This document shows positions 7,948-16,618 of a stretch of 64,000 bases of DNA, in pieces. Location: assembly GCF_030954495.1 (NCBI RefSeq), contig NZ_JAVHUW010000033.1, positions 1 to 64,000 on the forward strand, given 5' to 3'. The position numbers and the translations under genes are program-made. Source of the stretch: Candidatus Desulfosporosinus nitrosoreducens. GTDB taxonomy: Bacteria; Bacillota; Desulfitobacteriia; Desulfitobacteriales; Desulfitobacteriaceae. How positions within the stretch are numbered: position 1 is the stretch's first letter; the number at the start of each line of letters is the position of its first letter. The notes under the pieces are model-generated. The model saw only the letters and a program-made list of their open reading frames with translations. It had not been told where the DNA came from and did not search any database.

Positions 7948-9618
7948 ATGGTAACACTGGAGATTACGGTGAAGGATGCTTTGAAAATCGGTCCTTTGAG
8001 TACGTCGAAAACGATCGCCGGGCATCATAAGTTGGACAATGTAGTTAAAGGTGTTACCATCATGGAAGCTCCGGATATTGTCAATTGGCTCGCCGGCGGT
8101 GAATTGCTGCTTACCAGTTTATATTCCGCGCCTGTCGGGAGTCTAAACTATGAGGACTTCGTTAAAAAGCTTGCCGAAAAAGGTGTGGCAGCCATTGCTA
8201 TTAAAGTTGGCCGTTTTGTCGAAAGTGTTCCTGAGGATATGATCGAGGCAGCCAATCAGTACGGCTTGCCTATTTTGGCCCTTGACGCCAAGGTGCGTTT
8301 TGTTGATGTAATGTACCCTATCATGGCTGAACTTTTTAATAATCAGGTGGTTAAGTTAAATTATTATAAAGTTATTCAAGAGCGTTTTACAACCTTAGCT
8401 CTTCATTGTCAGGGGTTAGAGACGATCATTAAAACCCTGGAGGAGCTAATTGGCAACCCTGTCGCCGCCTATGACCGCAATTTTAAATGCCTGTGTACCA
8501 CAAATCCTTGTCTTGAAAAGTTCACTGAAGTGGCCGATCTGTTCCAGCGTGAGGGCCTAAATGATAAGCTTTCTTTTTATCGTCAGATAGTACGATTTCC
8601 GGCTTTAGGAGAGGAACCTGTTTCCCAGGTTGTCGTACCGATCCAGGCCTTCAGTCAGGTCAAAGCCTACCTTACGGTGGTGGAAATGAATAAAAAACTG
8701 CAAGAAATGGATTTGATCTGTTTAGAACATGCAGCGACCGTAGTAACTCTTGACCTGGTCAAAAAAGTAGCTGTACAGGAAATTGAACAGAAATTCCAAA
8801 ATGATCTTATAGAGAATTTGATAAGCGGGAATACAGCCTTAAATAATACCCTTGAACGAGCGGCGCTGATCGGCTGGGACCTATCCAAGTCCTATACGAT
8901 TGTTCTTTTTGATATTGACAACATCGATGGGATTTTAGCCAAAAGCAAGCATAGCCCGGATACGATGCTGCAGGGGTTAAAATCTGATGTCGTTGCCATA
9001 ATTACGAATGCAGTGAGAAGGCATACTAAAAATTATATCCTGGGAACTAAAAATGATGCCATTATTCTGCTGTGGCCTTCGCCCAAGGATCAAAGCGGTC
9101 TCTTGAAATTGATTAAGAATACTGGCCAAGAAATTCAAGAACAAATTAAAAAGAAGGTTAAGAAAGTCTCAGTTGCCATAGGAATTGGAGATGTCGCCTT
9201 AAATGTTGAGGAGATTCCCAGAAGTTTCAAGGAAGCTCGTGATGCCATTACTTTTGGCCGGATGATTCAGGGTCAACATGTGATAGAGGCTTTTTCCGAA
9301 TTGGGAGTATTTCGCATTCTTTGTAAATTTGCTGAACGGAATGAATTACAAAACTTTGTTCCCAAACCTCTGCTCAAGCTAATTGAGCATGATAAAATTA
9401 ATGAAACGTTCCTCCTGAAAACACTGGAAGTCTTCTTAGAATGTAATGGCAATGCCAGCAAAGCGGCTAAGGAGCTGTTCATACACTACAAAACGATGCT
9501 TTATCGTTTAGAGCGTATTAAAGAGATCACTGGGATGGATTTAGAGGCTAATGAACACCGCTTAGAGATCGAGATGGGTTTGAAAATTATCCATCTTCTG
9601 GCTAATGAGTCCTTATAA
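7948..9618 (+). CDS. pucR: PucR-family transcriptional regulator
   Basis: A 556-residue regulator with the PucR layout. The N-terminal purine-catabolism domain (ITVKDALKIG, NWLAGGELLLTS, residues about 5-125) is followed by a variable GAF-like/GGDEF-like middle and a C-terminal HTH_30 segment with the signature FIHYKTMLYRLERIKEITG near residues 510-530. PucR proteins activate purine and allantoin genes in response to pathway intermediates. Its position directly after allE makes the allantoin genes the likely targets. The start is uncertain: ATG 7948 touches its GGGAG; a CTG at 7957 or GTG at 7969 would have better spacing but trims the domain. Confidence 0.85.
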   Translation: MVTLEITVKDALKIGPLSTSKTIAGHHKLDNVVKGVTIMEAPDIVNWLAGGELLLTSLYSAPVGSLNYEDFVKKLAEKGVAAIAIKVGRFVESVPEDMIEAANQYGLPILALDAKVRFVDVMYPIMAELFNNQVVKLNYYKVIQERFTTLALHCQGLETIIKTLEELIGNPVAAYDRNFKCLCTTNPCLEKFTEVADLFQREGLNDKLSFYRQIVRFPALGEEPVSQVVVPIQAFSQVKAYLTVVEMNKKLQEMDLICLEHAATVVTLDLVKKVAVQEIEQKFQNDLIENLISGNTALNNTLERAALIGWDLSKSYTIVLFDIDNIDGILAKSKHSPDTMLQGLKSDVVAIITNAVRRHTKNYILGTKNDAIILLWPSPKDQSGLLKLIKNTGQEIQEQIKKKVKKVSVAIGIGDVALNVEEIPRSFKEARDAITFGRMIQGQHVIEAFSELGVFRILCKFAERNELQNFVPKPLLKLIEHDKINETFLLKTLEVFLECNGNASKAAKELFIHYKTMLYRLERIKEITGMDLEANEHRLEIEMGLKIIHLLANESL

Positions 9619-9745
9619 AGAAGACTTGATTCAGGTGGAGTTTTAACTCCATCTGAATCTTAGTCGCACTTAGCCGGGGACTTAGCCGCTCTTAACTCAC
9701 TGCTTGCAGAAGCGGGAGTCTTAGAGCGGATTAGTCAGCGGATAA
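9616..9745 (+). repeat. 130-bp dispersed structured repeat, copy A
   Basis: A full-length copy that begins on the pucR stop codon itself. Hairpin 1 pairs GATTCAGgTGGAGTT with AACTCCAtCTGAATC. Hairpin 2 is built on CCGCTCT...AGAGCGG with an inner GCTT/AAGC stem. Other copies are at 13348-13424 (shortened), 18318-18447 (inverted) and 34009-34138. See findings. Confidence 0.9.
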
Positions 9746-9832
9746 AAGGATAGTACTCCTAATTCAGCTCCGGTAAATTAAATTTTAGAGAATCCTCATT
9801 TGATTTTCCTAAAGCCTTTATTTAGAGAGAAC

Positions 9833-9881
9833 AAAACCATGCATAGATCGTGGGTAAAATCCACCTATAATGCATGGTTTT
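9833..9881. terminator. Intrinsic terminator after pucR
   Basis: The 12-bp arms AAAACCATGCAT/ATGCATGGTTTT are followed by further T residues. It lies about 215 bases beyond pucR, past repeat copy A, so pucR transcripts probably include the repeat. The rest of the 9746-10024 gap shows nothing else recognisable. Confidence 0.75.
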
Positions 9882-10024
9882 TAATTTCAGGAAAACTATA
9901 AGTATTCGTTTGGCCCTAGTCTCTTTGGCTTTTTCTTGCGGAAAAGAACAAGAAGTTTAGAGCGCTTAAAGGAATAACTAACAACTTGCCGAATTTAGAT
10001 AAACAGGGTGAGGAGGAGAATCTC

Positions 10025-11257
10025 TTGATCGACATCGATTTAGGTGAAATATTTTGTTCGTTTTCCAAAGCTCTTGATCTATCATTGTATGGAATTTCCA
10101 ATCATCATAAGACGGTAGCTTTAATTTCTAAAGCCATTGCCGATGAGCTTAATATGCCTGAAGAAGAGCAGCGGCTGATTTTTTATAGCGCCTTGGTTCA
10201 TGACGCTGGTATGGCGCCTGAGGAAGAGCTCCGGGACATTTTGCCGTTTGAAGATATAAATTCTTTTGATCATTGCCAAAGAGGGTATGAAATTTTTTGC
10301 CACAGTAAATTAACAGATAAAGTTGCCATGATAATACTTCATCACCATGACCGCTGGAAAGCAGTGAATGCTTCGGGCTTGTGTGAAAGCTCAATCGCAT
10401 TAGCCAGTAATATTATTTACTTGGCTGATCGGGTTTCGGTGTTAACGGAAAATTCCAAGGGCTATATCCTGAATTTACGCGAAGATATCCTTAATACTAT
10501 CTCGCAAAAATCCGGAACTGTTTTTAATCCTGCTGTCGTGGAAGCTTTTCAGAAAACCTCGAAAAAGGAATCTTTTTGGCTTGACATTCAGTCTGAATTC
10601 CTAATGGAGTTCGTTCAATCAAGACGGCCTCGGCACTATATGCGGATATCAGTGGAAGAACTTGTTGATTTAGTGAAGTGTTTTTCGAGAATTATCGATA
10701 ATAAGAGCCATTTTACCAGGAATCATTCTCGAAGGGTAGCTCTAGTCGTTGAGTTTTTGGCTCAAAAAGTAGGTTTTTCTGATTCCGAACTAAGCCTGAT
10801 TAAAATTGCCGGTTATCTTCACGATTTAGGAAAAATATCCATACCTAATTCGATTTTGGATAAGCCGGCAAAACTGACCCGGGAAGAAGCGGCGATTGTG
10901 AGAAGGCATACTTACTATTCATATTATCTGCTGAAAACAATTACAGGCTTTGAAAACGTGGCGGCTTGGGGGGCTCACCATCACGAAAGACTTGATGGCA
11001 GCGGCTACCCTTTCCACCTGACAAAGGATGAGCTCCCGCTGGGGTCAAGATTGATGGCGGTCGCCGATATTTTTACAGCCTTGACGGAAGACAGGCCATA
11101 TCGCCAAGGAGTCAATAAACAAGAATGTTTAGCTATCTTGAACAAGCTTGTCGCGGCTCAAGCAATAAGCGAACAAGGGGTTAATCTCGTTAAAGAACAT
11201 TACGAGGAATTGTTAGCTTTGATTTCGGATGAAGGGAATTCGAATTCTACCCGATAG
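10025..11257 (+). CDS. Double HD-domain protein with C-terminal HD-GYP
   Basis: A 410-residue cytoplasmic protein with two HD modules. The first (residues about 20-170) has HDAG near 59 and DHCQRGYEI then HHHD, an HD-GYP-like but degenerate domain. The second (about 225-385) has NHSRRVA, YLHDLGKIS, and HHERLDGSGYP followed by VADIFTALTEDRPYR, the full HD-GYP signature of cyclic-di-GMP phosphodiesterases. There is no receiver or membrane segment. The start TTG 10025 sits 7 bases after AGGAGGA; the longer frame from 9986 lacks a site. It heads a tight run of four same-strand genes, with 39 bases to the next. A role in cyclic-di-GMP turnover is inferred from the family, not shown. Confidence 0.82.
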   Translation: MIDIDLGEIFCSFSKALDLSLYGISNHHKTVALISKAIADELNMPEEEQRLIFYSALVHDAGMAPEEELRDILPFEDINSFDHCQRGYEIFCHSKLTDKVAMIILHHHDRWKAVNASGLCESSIALASNIIYLADRVSVLTENSKGYILNLREDILNTISQKSGTVFNPAVVEAFQKTSKKESFWLDIQSEFLMEFVQSRRPRHYMRISVEELVDLVKCFSRIIDNKSHFTRNHSRRVALVVEFLAQKVGFSDSELSLIKIAGYLHDLGKISIPNSILDKPAKLTREEAAIVRRHTYYSYYLLKTITGFENVAAWGAHHHERLDGSGYPFHLTKDELPLGSRLMAVADIFTALTEDRPYRQGVNKQECLAILNKLVAAQAISEQGVNLVKEHYEELLALISDEGNSNSTR

Positions 11258-11296
11258 ATTATTGCTGGGCTTTAAAAGACAAAGCAGGTGAAGAAA

Positions 11297-11818
11297 TTGG
11301 CAAAGATTATTGCTGTGGAAATTGATGATGTTCTTAATAATTTTGCTTCTATGATGAATGAAATGGGTATTATTTATGATGCCAGACTGCACTCAATTGC
11401 CGATCCGCTTTTAAAGAAGTGCCTCTATAAGTTGGAAGAAGGAGGCTTAACCCCAACTGCGGAAAAGGTAATGGAATCGGCAGTGGCCCGTGACGACAGT
11501 GTGGTATTTCTTCGTTGGCTTTCTGAAAGAGGGTGGACGATCATACTTTTTACGTATCGGGATTTGCGTTTTGCTTACGATCAGACGATAAAATGGTTAA
11601 ATGATCATCAAATACAGTATGACTATCTGTTTTCTGTCGATAATATCATTAATTTCTGCCAAGATATGAAAATACAGTGTTTGATCAGTGCGCAGCCGTT
11701 TCAGGTTGCGAATCTGACAGTCTTTTCTCCTGCCGGATCAGACAAGAAGAATTTGAGAGATGGGCTCTACGAGTTTTATTATTTTGAGGAAGTCGGACAA
11801 TGGATAGAAAAGTTATGA
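11297..11818 (+). CDS. HAD-like protein with altered nucleophile position
   Basis: A 173-residue protein resembling short HAD 5'-nucleotidase/phosphatase-type proteins. It has an N-terminal beta-strand with VEIDDVL, then a helical cap, then IILFTYRD near 82-89 as a motif II look-alike. In active HAD enzymes motif I is DxD; here the first position is Glu8 (E-I-D), so the usual nucleophile is replaced. The C-terminal FSPAGSDKKN could hold the motif III lysine. The TTG 11297 start follows AGGTG by 6 bases; GTG 11288 is the alternative. Its last 19 bases overlap the next gene, implying translational coupling. Function unknown; the HAD assignment is by motif only. Confidence 0.6.
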   Translation: MAKIIAVEIDDVLNNFASMMNEMGIIYDARLHSIADPLLKKCLYKLEEGGLTPTAEKVMESAVARDDSVVFLRWLSERGWTIILFTYRDLRFAYDQTIKWLNDHQIQYDYLFSVDNIINFCQDMKIQCLISAQPFQVANLTVFSPAGSDKKNLRDGLYEFYYFEEVGQWIEKL

Positions 11819-12549
11819 TGCTTTATGAATTTTATACCGGACTTGATCAAGAACAAGTTAAAATTGAAACAAAATTGCATAGTTTGGATTATCTTAAGGA
11901 ATTATCTGCTAAGGCTAAGCTAGAGTACTGCGAGCTTAGCGGTAAAGTTTATAAATATAAGCTATCTGGAGTTAGTCAAGACTTTTATCGAGAATTACTA
12001 AAGGATCATCTTGACAAGAAAAGTAATTTGTGTGCATACTTCCGCGATAAGGAAAGCAGCTTATTTGCCTTTAATTTAGATTCGAAAAGCGAATGGAAAG
12101 ATAAAATAAAGATAGCGGCCCTGTACATGGCCGACAGTTTATTGAAAGTTGGAATTGCTCCCCTGATCCTCAAGTCGGGACATGGCTATCATTTTTGGTG
12201 TCGCAATTCAGTGCCGGTTCCCAACAGCAAGCTGCAAATCTTTATGTCTTTAATCAAGAAATCAACCATACAGCAAATGATGCTTAAAGGAATTGAGACA
12301 AATGACTTGCAATGTACTTGTTATCCTAGGCCCAACGGGAAGGATGTATCCTTAAGACTGTTTGGCAGCAAGCATATGAGAACCGGTATGTTTTCTTCCG
12401 TAGTAACTCGTATTGATGCAGAGGACACTATTTTAGGAGAAGAGGATTCCTGGCGCTATTTCGACCGTTATTTGCGTGAATTTACCCTTGCTGAAAAAAC
12501 CTTTGCCAAGGCCTTTGCCGAGGCTCAAAAGATATTTGCTAGCGAATAG
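11800..12549 (+). CDS. Small archaeo-eukaryotic primase-like protein
   Basis: A 249-residue protein whose central part matches the AEP/primase fold motifs in order. FAFNLDSK (residues 90-96) stands where the catalytic hDhD motif is expected. KSGHGYHFWC (125-134) is the sGxGxHhhh motif. RLFGSKHMRTG (186-196) resembles the RLPGSxHxKTG segment after motif III. The first catalytic Asp appears as Asn92, with Asp94 kept. No helicase or zinc-finger fusion is present, so it is a stand-alone module. ATG 11800 has GAGGA at 11786-11790; ATG 11815, overlapping the upstream stop, is an alternative. It is coupled to the HAD-like gene and 13 bases from a methyltransferase. Nucleotide-binding or signalling roles are as possible as priming. 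Confidence 0.6.
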   Translation: MDRKVMMLYEFYTGLDQEQVKIETKLHSLDYLKELSAKAKLEYCELSGKVYKYKLSGVSQDFYRELLKDHLDKKSNLCAYFRDKESSLFAFNLDSKSEWKDKIKIAALYMADSLLKVGIAPLILKSGHGYHFWCRNSVPVPNSKLQIFMSLIKKSTIQQMMLKGIETNDLQCTCYPRPNGKDVSLRLFGSKHMRTGMFSSVVTRIDAEDTILGEEDSWRYFDRYLREFTLAEKTFAKAFAEAQKIFASE

Positions 12550-12562
12550 TTAGGAGCTAAAA

Positions 12563-13318
12563 ATGAACAGTAAAGAAAGATTTTCCAGCAAAGTATTAAA
12601 TTATGGGAAATATCGCCCGACATATCCCAAGGAGTTGGTAAATTATCTCCTCCGGGAAGTAGGTATTTCCACAAATGCCGTTATTGCTGAAATCGGAGCC
12701 GGGACGGGGATTTTTACAAAATTGCTTGCGGATAAGGTCAAAAAAATATGGGCAGTTGAGCCCAATCATAATATGCGTTCAGCCTGCAAGGATTATTGCA
12801 AAGAATTGAACAATATTGCCGTTCTTGACGGAAGTGCGGAGAAAACCGGCTTACTTAATCATTCAGTGGATTATATTATCACTGCACAGGCCTTCCATTG
12901 GTTTGATAGAAATAAAGCCAAGCTGGAGTTTCAACGGATACTCCAACCAAATGGCAAGGTAATTCTTATTTGGAATCGCCGAGCGGAGGAAGAGCCTTTT
13001 ATTATAGAAAACGCTGACCTGTGTAAACGTGTTTGTCCTGAATTTAAGGGTTTTGCTGGTGGAATCAGCTATAAACCTGAGGCATTTCATGATTTTTTTA
13101 GAGATGGATTATGTGAGTACCGGGTTTTTGAAAACAATAGGCAATTAGGATTAGAAGCTTATATTGGAGCCAGCTTGTCGGCATCATATGCTCCAGGTGA
13201 AAACGATTCTAACTATAAGGAATTTATAGATGGCTTGCAAAAGTTATTTGCAAAGTACAGCAGAAATGGTAAGATCCTCTTTCCTAATAGAACCCATAGC
13301 TATGTGGGAAATATTTAA
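12563..13318 (+). CDS. Class I SAM-dependent methyltransferase
   Basis: A 251-residue soluble methyltransferase. The SAM-binding motif I is AEIGAGTGIF near residues 42-51, acidic motif II is AVEPNHNM, and YIITAQAFHWFD matches the SmtA/YafE-like group that ends with a FPNRTHSYVGNI-type tail, also seen here, so it is full length. The substrate cannot be predicted from sequence. It is the last gene of the HD-GYP/HAD/AEP run (13-base gap, same strand) and is followed about 30 bases later by repeat copy B, with no classical terminator. Confidence 0.8.
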   Translation: MNSKERFSSKVLNYGKYRPTYPKELVNYLLREVGISTNAVIAEIGAGTGIFTKLLADKVKKIWAVEPNHNMRSACKDYCKELNNIAVLDGSAEKTGLLNHSVDYIITAQAFHWFDRNKAKLEFQRILQPNGKVILIWNRRAEEEPFIIENADLCKRVCPEFKGFAGGISYKPEAFHDFFRDGLCEYRVFENNRQLGLEAYIGASLSASYAPGENDSNYKEFIDGLQKLFAKYSRNGKILFPNRTHSYVGNI

Positions 13319-13347
13319 GAAGCCAATAATTATAGGAAGATAAAGCA

Positions 13348-13424
13348 GACTAAGATTCAGGTGGAGTTTTAACTCCATCTGAATCTTAGTCGCACTTATC
13401 CAGGGACTTAGCGCTCTTAACTCA
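13348..13424 (+). repeat. 130-bp repeat family, copy B (shortened)
   Basis: Retains hairpin 1 in its most symmetric form (GACTAAGATTCAG... against ...CTGAATCTTAGTC, with one conserved mismatch) and the linker to GCTCTTAACTCA. It lacks the distal half containing the second hairpin's right arm. It lies behind the methyltransferase gene. Confidence 0.85.
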
Positions 13425-13518
13425 GATATTCCTTTTAAAATTCTTTCATCAAGGTTTGTCTCAGCAACATATGCTATATCAATTGCAAAGACTTATCGGC
13501 AATGAAAGGAGACAGGGT

Positions 13519-13713
13519 ATGAATATTCGCTGTAAACTCTGTGGGGCGCTTGGAGAGATCGCTCCAAGCCATAAAGATTTTCTCTCGGTTAAACAAAACC
13601 CCAATTTTACCTATATTTGTGAATTCTGTGCGCGCAAGATTCAGTTTGAAATGCAGGAAGCTAATGCTATTTACAAATTCAACCGTTATTCTAACAATCC
13701 CCTAAAATCCTGA
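13519..13713 (+). CDS. Small zinc-ribbon protein (DUF2197/YlaI-like)
   Basis: A 64-residue protein with two cysteine pairs, CKLCG at the N-terminus and CEFCARK near residue 35. This resembles the one-domain zinc ribbons of the DUF2197 family. The function of that family is unknown. ATG 13519 follows AAAGGAGA by 6 bases; the frame is open 21 codons further upstream but without a site. It converges on the MFS gene with about 90 bases between and no evident terminator. Confidence 0.65.
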   Translation: MNIRCKLCGALGEIAPSHKDFLSVKQNPNFTYICEFCARKIQFEMQEANAIYKFNRYSNNPLKS

Positions 13714-13803
13714 CATCCATGCCAGCTAAGATCACGGATCAACTCATCTGCTTTACAAGCCATCTTTGCTTCAAAAATAAAAATCCAATGAAATCGACTC
13801 TGT

Positions 13804-15048
13804 TTAAAGGCCGGGCTGTAATGTGCGATTTTTTATGATGGTATTGATAATGATCAATCCAATTAAGACAGCTGATATTGATCCGCAAATCAGGACTCCT
13901 ATACCTGCCCCCCATTTTTGGGAAATGCCGCCGACGAAAAGATTTCCAATAGGAGTTGTACCGAGAAAAGCAAAGGAATAAATACTCATTACTCGACCAC
14001 GAAACTCAGTGTCGGAATTAAACTGCATTGTTGAATTAGCAGTTGTCATGAACAGGATATTAGAGAAGCCGATAATCGCCAACATCACAGCGGCTAAAGG
14101 CAAAAAATGTACCAGGTAAAGTAAGGTGAGAAAAGTTGATACGGTAAATGCGCTGCCAAAAAGCAAACGCAGTCTCGGCTTGCCCTTAGCCCAGGAGGCC
14201 ACCATGAGCGCCCCGACCAGAGAGCCGGCGCCGCTGCAAGACAAAAGAAAGCTATATCCTCCTACCCCTTGTTTAAGCACATCTCCGGCGTATAAAGGAA
14301 TAATTACATTATAATTCATGACAAAAGTACCGACAGCCAATGTACATAAAACTGTACTGCGCAGGGGAACCGAGTGCTTGACATATTTAAGCCCTTCGTG
14401 TATCTCCACGAGTACTTTCTTGGGTACTCTTTTATATTCATGGGGTTCTGTCCTGATTAAATTGATGGCAATTATTACCGGAATAAAGCTGATTCCGTTC
14501 AGTAAAAACAATGGACCGGCTCCGTATTTGGCCATTAATATCCCTGCCAGAGCCGGTCCGACCATTCTGGCTACATTAAAGACCGACGAATTAAGGCCAA
14601 TGGCGCTTCTCAAATCTTTTCTTTCTACTAAATCCGGCATAAAGGATTGACGTGTCGGTTGATCAAGAGTATTAACCAGACCGAGCAAAATGGCTAAACC
14701 AAAGACATGCCAGTAAGTGACATGACCAGACAGAACAAAAAAGGCCAAAGCGAAAGCGATAAGCATCAGACAAATCTGAGTGAGAATTAATATGTTTTTT
14801 TTGGGATAACGATCGATAAATACTCCGGCAAAAAGTGATAAACACATAACGGGGCCGAATTGAGCCACCCCGAGCAGACCTAGCAAAAGCGCGGATTTAG
14901 TTAAGGTGTAGACTAGCCATTGTTGGCCCGTAGTATCCATCCAGGTGCCAATCAAGGAAATACATTGGCCAAACCAAAAGTAGCGGAAATTGCGCTGAGT
15001 TAAAGCGGGATATGTTTCCTTAAGTTTTGTCAACATGCTCTGTGTCAC
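13804..15048 (-). CDS. MFS transporter (EntS-like MFS_3 family)
   Basis: A 414-residue permease with 12 predicted membrane helices. It has the MFS_3 features NFRYFWFGQ at the N-terminus, SLIGTWMDTTGQQWLVY in helix 1, the loop 2-3 motif GVFIDRYPKK, and LDQPTRQSFMPDLV after helix 4. The family comprises drug/siderophore exporters such as EntS. Substrate unknown. Start GTG 15048 with AGGA upstream; ATG 15036 within the frame is a possible alternative. It is transcribed alone, towards the zinc-ribbon gene. Confidence 0.83.
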   Translation of the reverse strand: MTQSMLTKLKETYPALTQRNFRYFWFGQCISLIGTWMDTTGQQWLVYTLTKSALLLGLLGVAQFGPVMCLSLFAGVFIDRYPKKNILILTQICLMLIAFALAFFVLSGHVTYWHVFGLAILLGLVNTLDQPTRQSFMPDLVERKDLRSAIGLNSSVFNVARMVGPALAGILMAKYGAGPLFLLNGISFIPVIIAINLIRTEPHEYKRVPKKVLVEIHEGLKYVKHSVPLRSTVLCTLAVGTFVMNYNVIIPLYAGDVLKQGVGGYSFLLSCSGAGSLVGALMVASWAKGKPRLRLLFGSAFTVSTFLTLLYLVHFLPLAAVMLAIIGFSNILFMTTANSTMQFNSDTEFRGRVMSIYSFAFLGTTPIGNLFVGGISQKWGAGIGVLICGSISAVLIGLIIINTIIKNRTLQPGL

Positions 15049-15314
15049 TCATTTCCTAAGTTTTCCTTGGATTCTTTTGAAATTTGCTTTTACTTCAGCT
15101 GTCTTTAACTTTTTGGGTGTCTTAAATAAGGAAATGGGTATAAAGTAAGAGATCATCACAGCGGTAGTTAATTCTGATCCTGGAAGGATTGCCTAGGTTC
15201 TTATGTGTAAAGATTAACGTAATACTCAGATGAACCTAACGGTTTGTGACAAGTACTATTAAATGAAGTACTCTTGATAATACTATTATTTTATTACTTG
15301 ATCTCAACCTTGTC

Positions 15315-15391
15315 AAAGGAGGCAAATACCAAGGGACGCCTGATAAGGATAGTGAGCGTCACCCGTTGGCACTGTTTCTTTTGCCTCTTTT
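15315..15391. ncRNA. Structured intergenic element, possible non-coding RNA
   Basis: Within the 510-base gap 15049-15558, three nested pairings stack. These are AAAGGAGGCAAA against TTTGCCTCTTTT (ends), CCAA against TTGG, and GGG-ACGC against GCGT-ca-CCC (centre), leaving a 16-base apical loop. The outer right arm ends in T residues, so on the plus strand it could be a terminator-like end. I recognise no riboswitch class. A TATAAT box at 15470-15475 lies downstream and probably belongs to the next gene. Confidence 0.4.
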
Positions 15392-15558
15392 ACCAAGAGT
15401 AATGAAGCTTTTCAGGGCGAAAGTGCAATTAAAAATTTAAAGGTTGGCGTTTGGCAGCTTTTTCAGGGGTATAATACTTATGTAATCATGGAAGCAAAGA
15501 GTTATGAGTTAAAGATATTGCGTTAGAGTCCATAAAATTCAGGAACGGTGGGTAAGGC

Positions 15559-16227
15559 ATGTTTGAAGATAAAGATTATTTAATGAAAATGATCAAAGAA
15601 TTCACAATATCTCTTGGTAAAATTATGGGACTAAAAGCTGAAAATAAGATAGAAGAGAGTCAAGAAGCTCTCAACGATACCTTAAAATATGTTACTGAAC
15701 TAAATATCGAAGTAATAGAGGCGCTCCCGTATGATATTTTAATCCATAAAGTAAGCGGAAACAGATTATTCAATACCGGGAAGCATCTTATGCTTGGCGA
15801 GTTATTGATACAACAAGCAGATATTTTTGAAATTAAGGGAGAAAAATCCAGGGCGAAAAATTTATATTGGAAGAGCCTGAATATCTTGATTAATATTTTT
15901 TTGTGTGGTGACGCTCTTGCCTCAGAAGAAGATAAAAGCAGGATTGACGAGCTGATAGAAAAAATCGGATGGTTTAATTTACCCAATGAAAGTAAATTGT
16001 CGCTGTTTCAATATTATGAACTTACTAATAAATATGCAAAAGCTGAAGATGTGCTTTTTGATTTAATTAAAACAACTGAAGTAAATCAGGATATTTTAAC
16101 TAAAGGAATTGACTTTTATGAAAGGTTAATCAATAAAGATCCGGATGATCTGGAAAAAGGGAATTTGCCAATGGATGAAGTGTCTGAAGGCTTGGCAACT
16201 TTAAGAGAATACCAGAAGAAGCAGTAA
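15559..16227 (+). CDS. DUF6483-type protein of unknown function
   Basis: A 222-residue soluble, helix-rich protein with no signal peptide or membrane segment. The opening (DKDYLMKMIKEFTISLGKIM) and the TPR-like character of the remainder, with KGEKSRAKNLYWKSLNIL, fit the Firmicute DUF6483 family, which has no known function. ATG 15559 follows GGTGGG; a TATAAT box at 15470-15475 is about 85 bases upstream. It is monocistronic, closed by a clear terminator. Confidence 0.6.
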   Translation: MFEDKDYLMKMIKEFTISLGKIMGLKAENKIEESQEALNDTLKYVTELNIEVIEALPYDILIHKVSGNRLFNTGKHLMLGELLIQQADIFEIKGEKSRAKNLYWKSLNILINIFLCGDALASEEDKSRIDELIEKIGWFNLPNESKLSLFQYYELTNKYAKAEDVLFDLIKTTEVNQDILTKGIDFYERLINKDPDDLEKGNLPMDEVSEGLATLREYQKKQ

Positions 16228-16233
16228 TTTTGA

Positions 16234-16258
16234 CAAAGGCGGTCTAAAACCGCCTTTG
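16234..16258 (+). terminator. Intrinsic terminator
   Basis: Arms CAAAGGCGGT/ACCGCCTTTG enclose a 5-base loop, 7 bases after the DUF6483 gene stop, followed by AGTTTA. Confidence 0.8.
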
Positions 16259-16260
16259 AG

Positions 16261-16618
16261 TTTACAATATAAGTAAAAAACCTCATATTAATAGTTATCA
16301 TAAGTCATGTATAATAAATATGATAAATAATGGCCTTCCTATTCTATAATATGTTATATTTAATCAAGACTTGGATATAGTTCAACAATAAATTTATTTA
16401 ATCATTATATTTTCAGTAGATCATAAACCCGGAGGCACTAGAACTAAAAAATATTTTTTTGTTTATAAAGACCCTAATATAGCAGAGAACATGTTCCGGG
16501 GAACAAAGGCGTAAAAACCTCTGCAAAAGACAAATGCTAAGTAAGTTTGTTGCAAAATATTCAAAAGGGAAAGCAATAGGATCTGCCTATATTAATAAAT
16601 TAAAAGGGGAGATAAGTA
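16261..16618 (+). promoter_or_regulatory. Leader region of the chemoreceptor gene
   Basis: About 360 very AT-rich bases precede the chemoreceptor. Near 16482-16524 GCAGAG pairs with CTCTGC around an inner GTTCC-gg-GGAAC hairpin and an unpaired AAAGGCGTAAAAAC stretch, suggesting a compact folded leader. I do not recognise a known riboswitch class. No coding frame is supported here. Confidence 0.35.

Noticed and set aside
9616..9745. Reading repeat copy A as the pucR terminator
   Set aside because: Neither hairpin is followed by a T-run, and the same element occurs in both orientations and once upstream of a gene.
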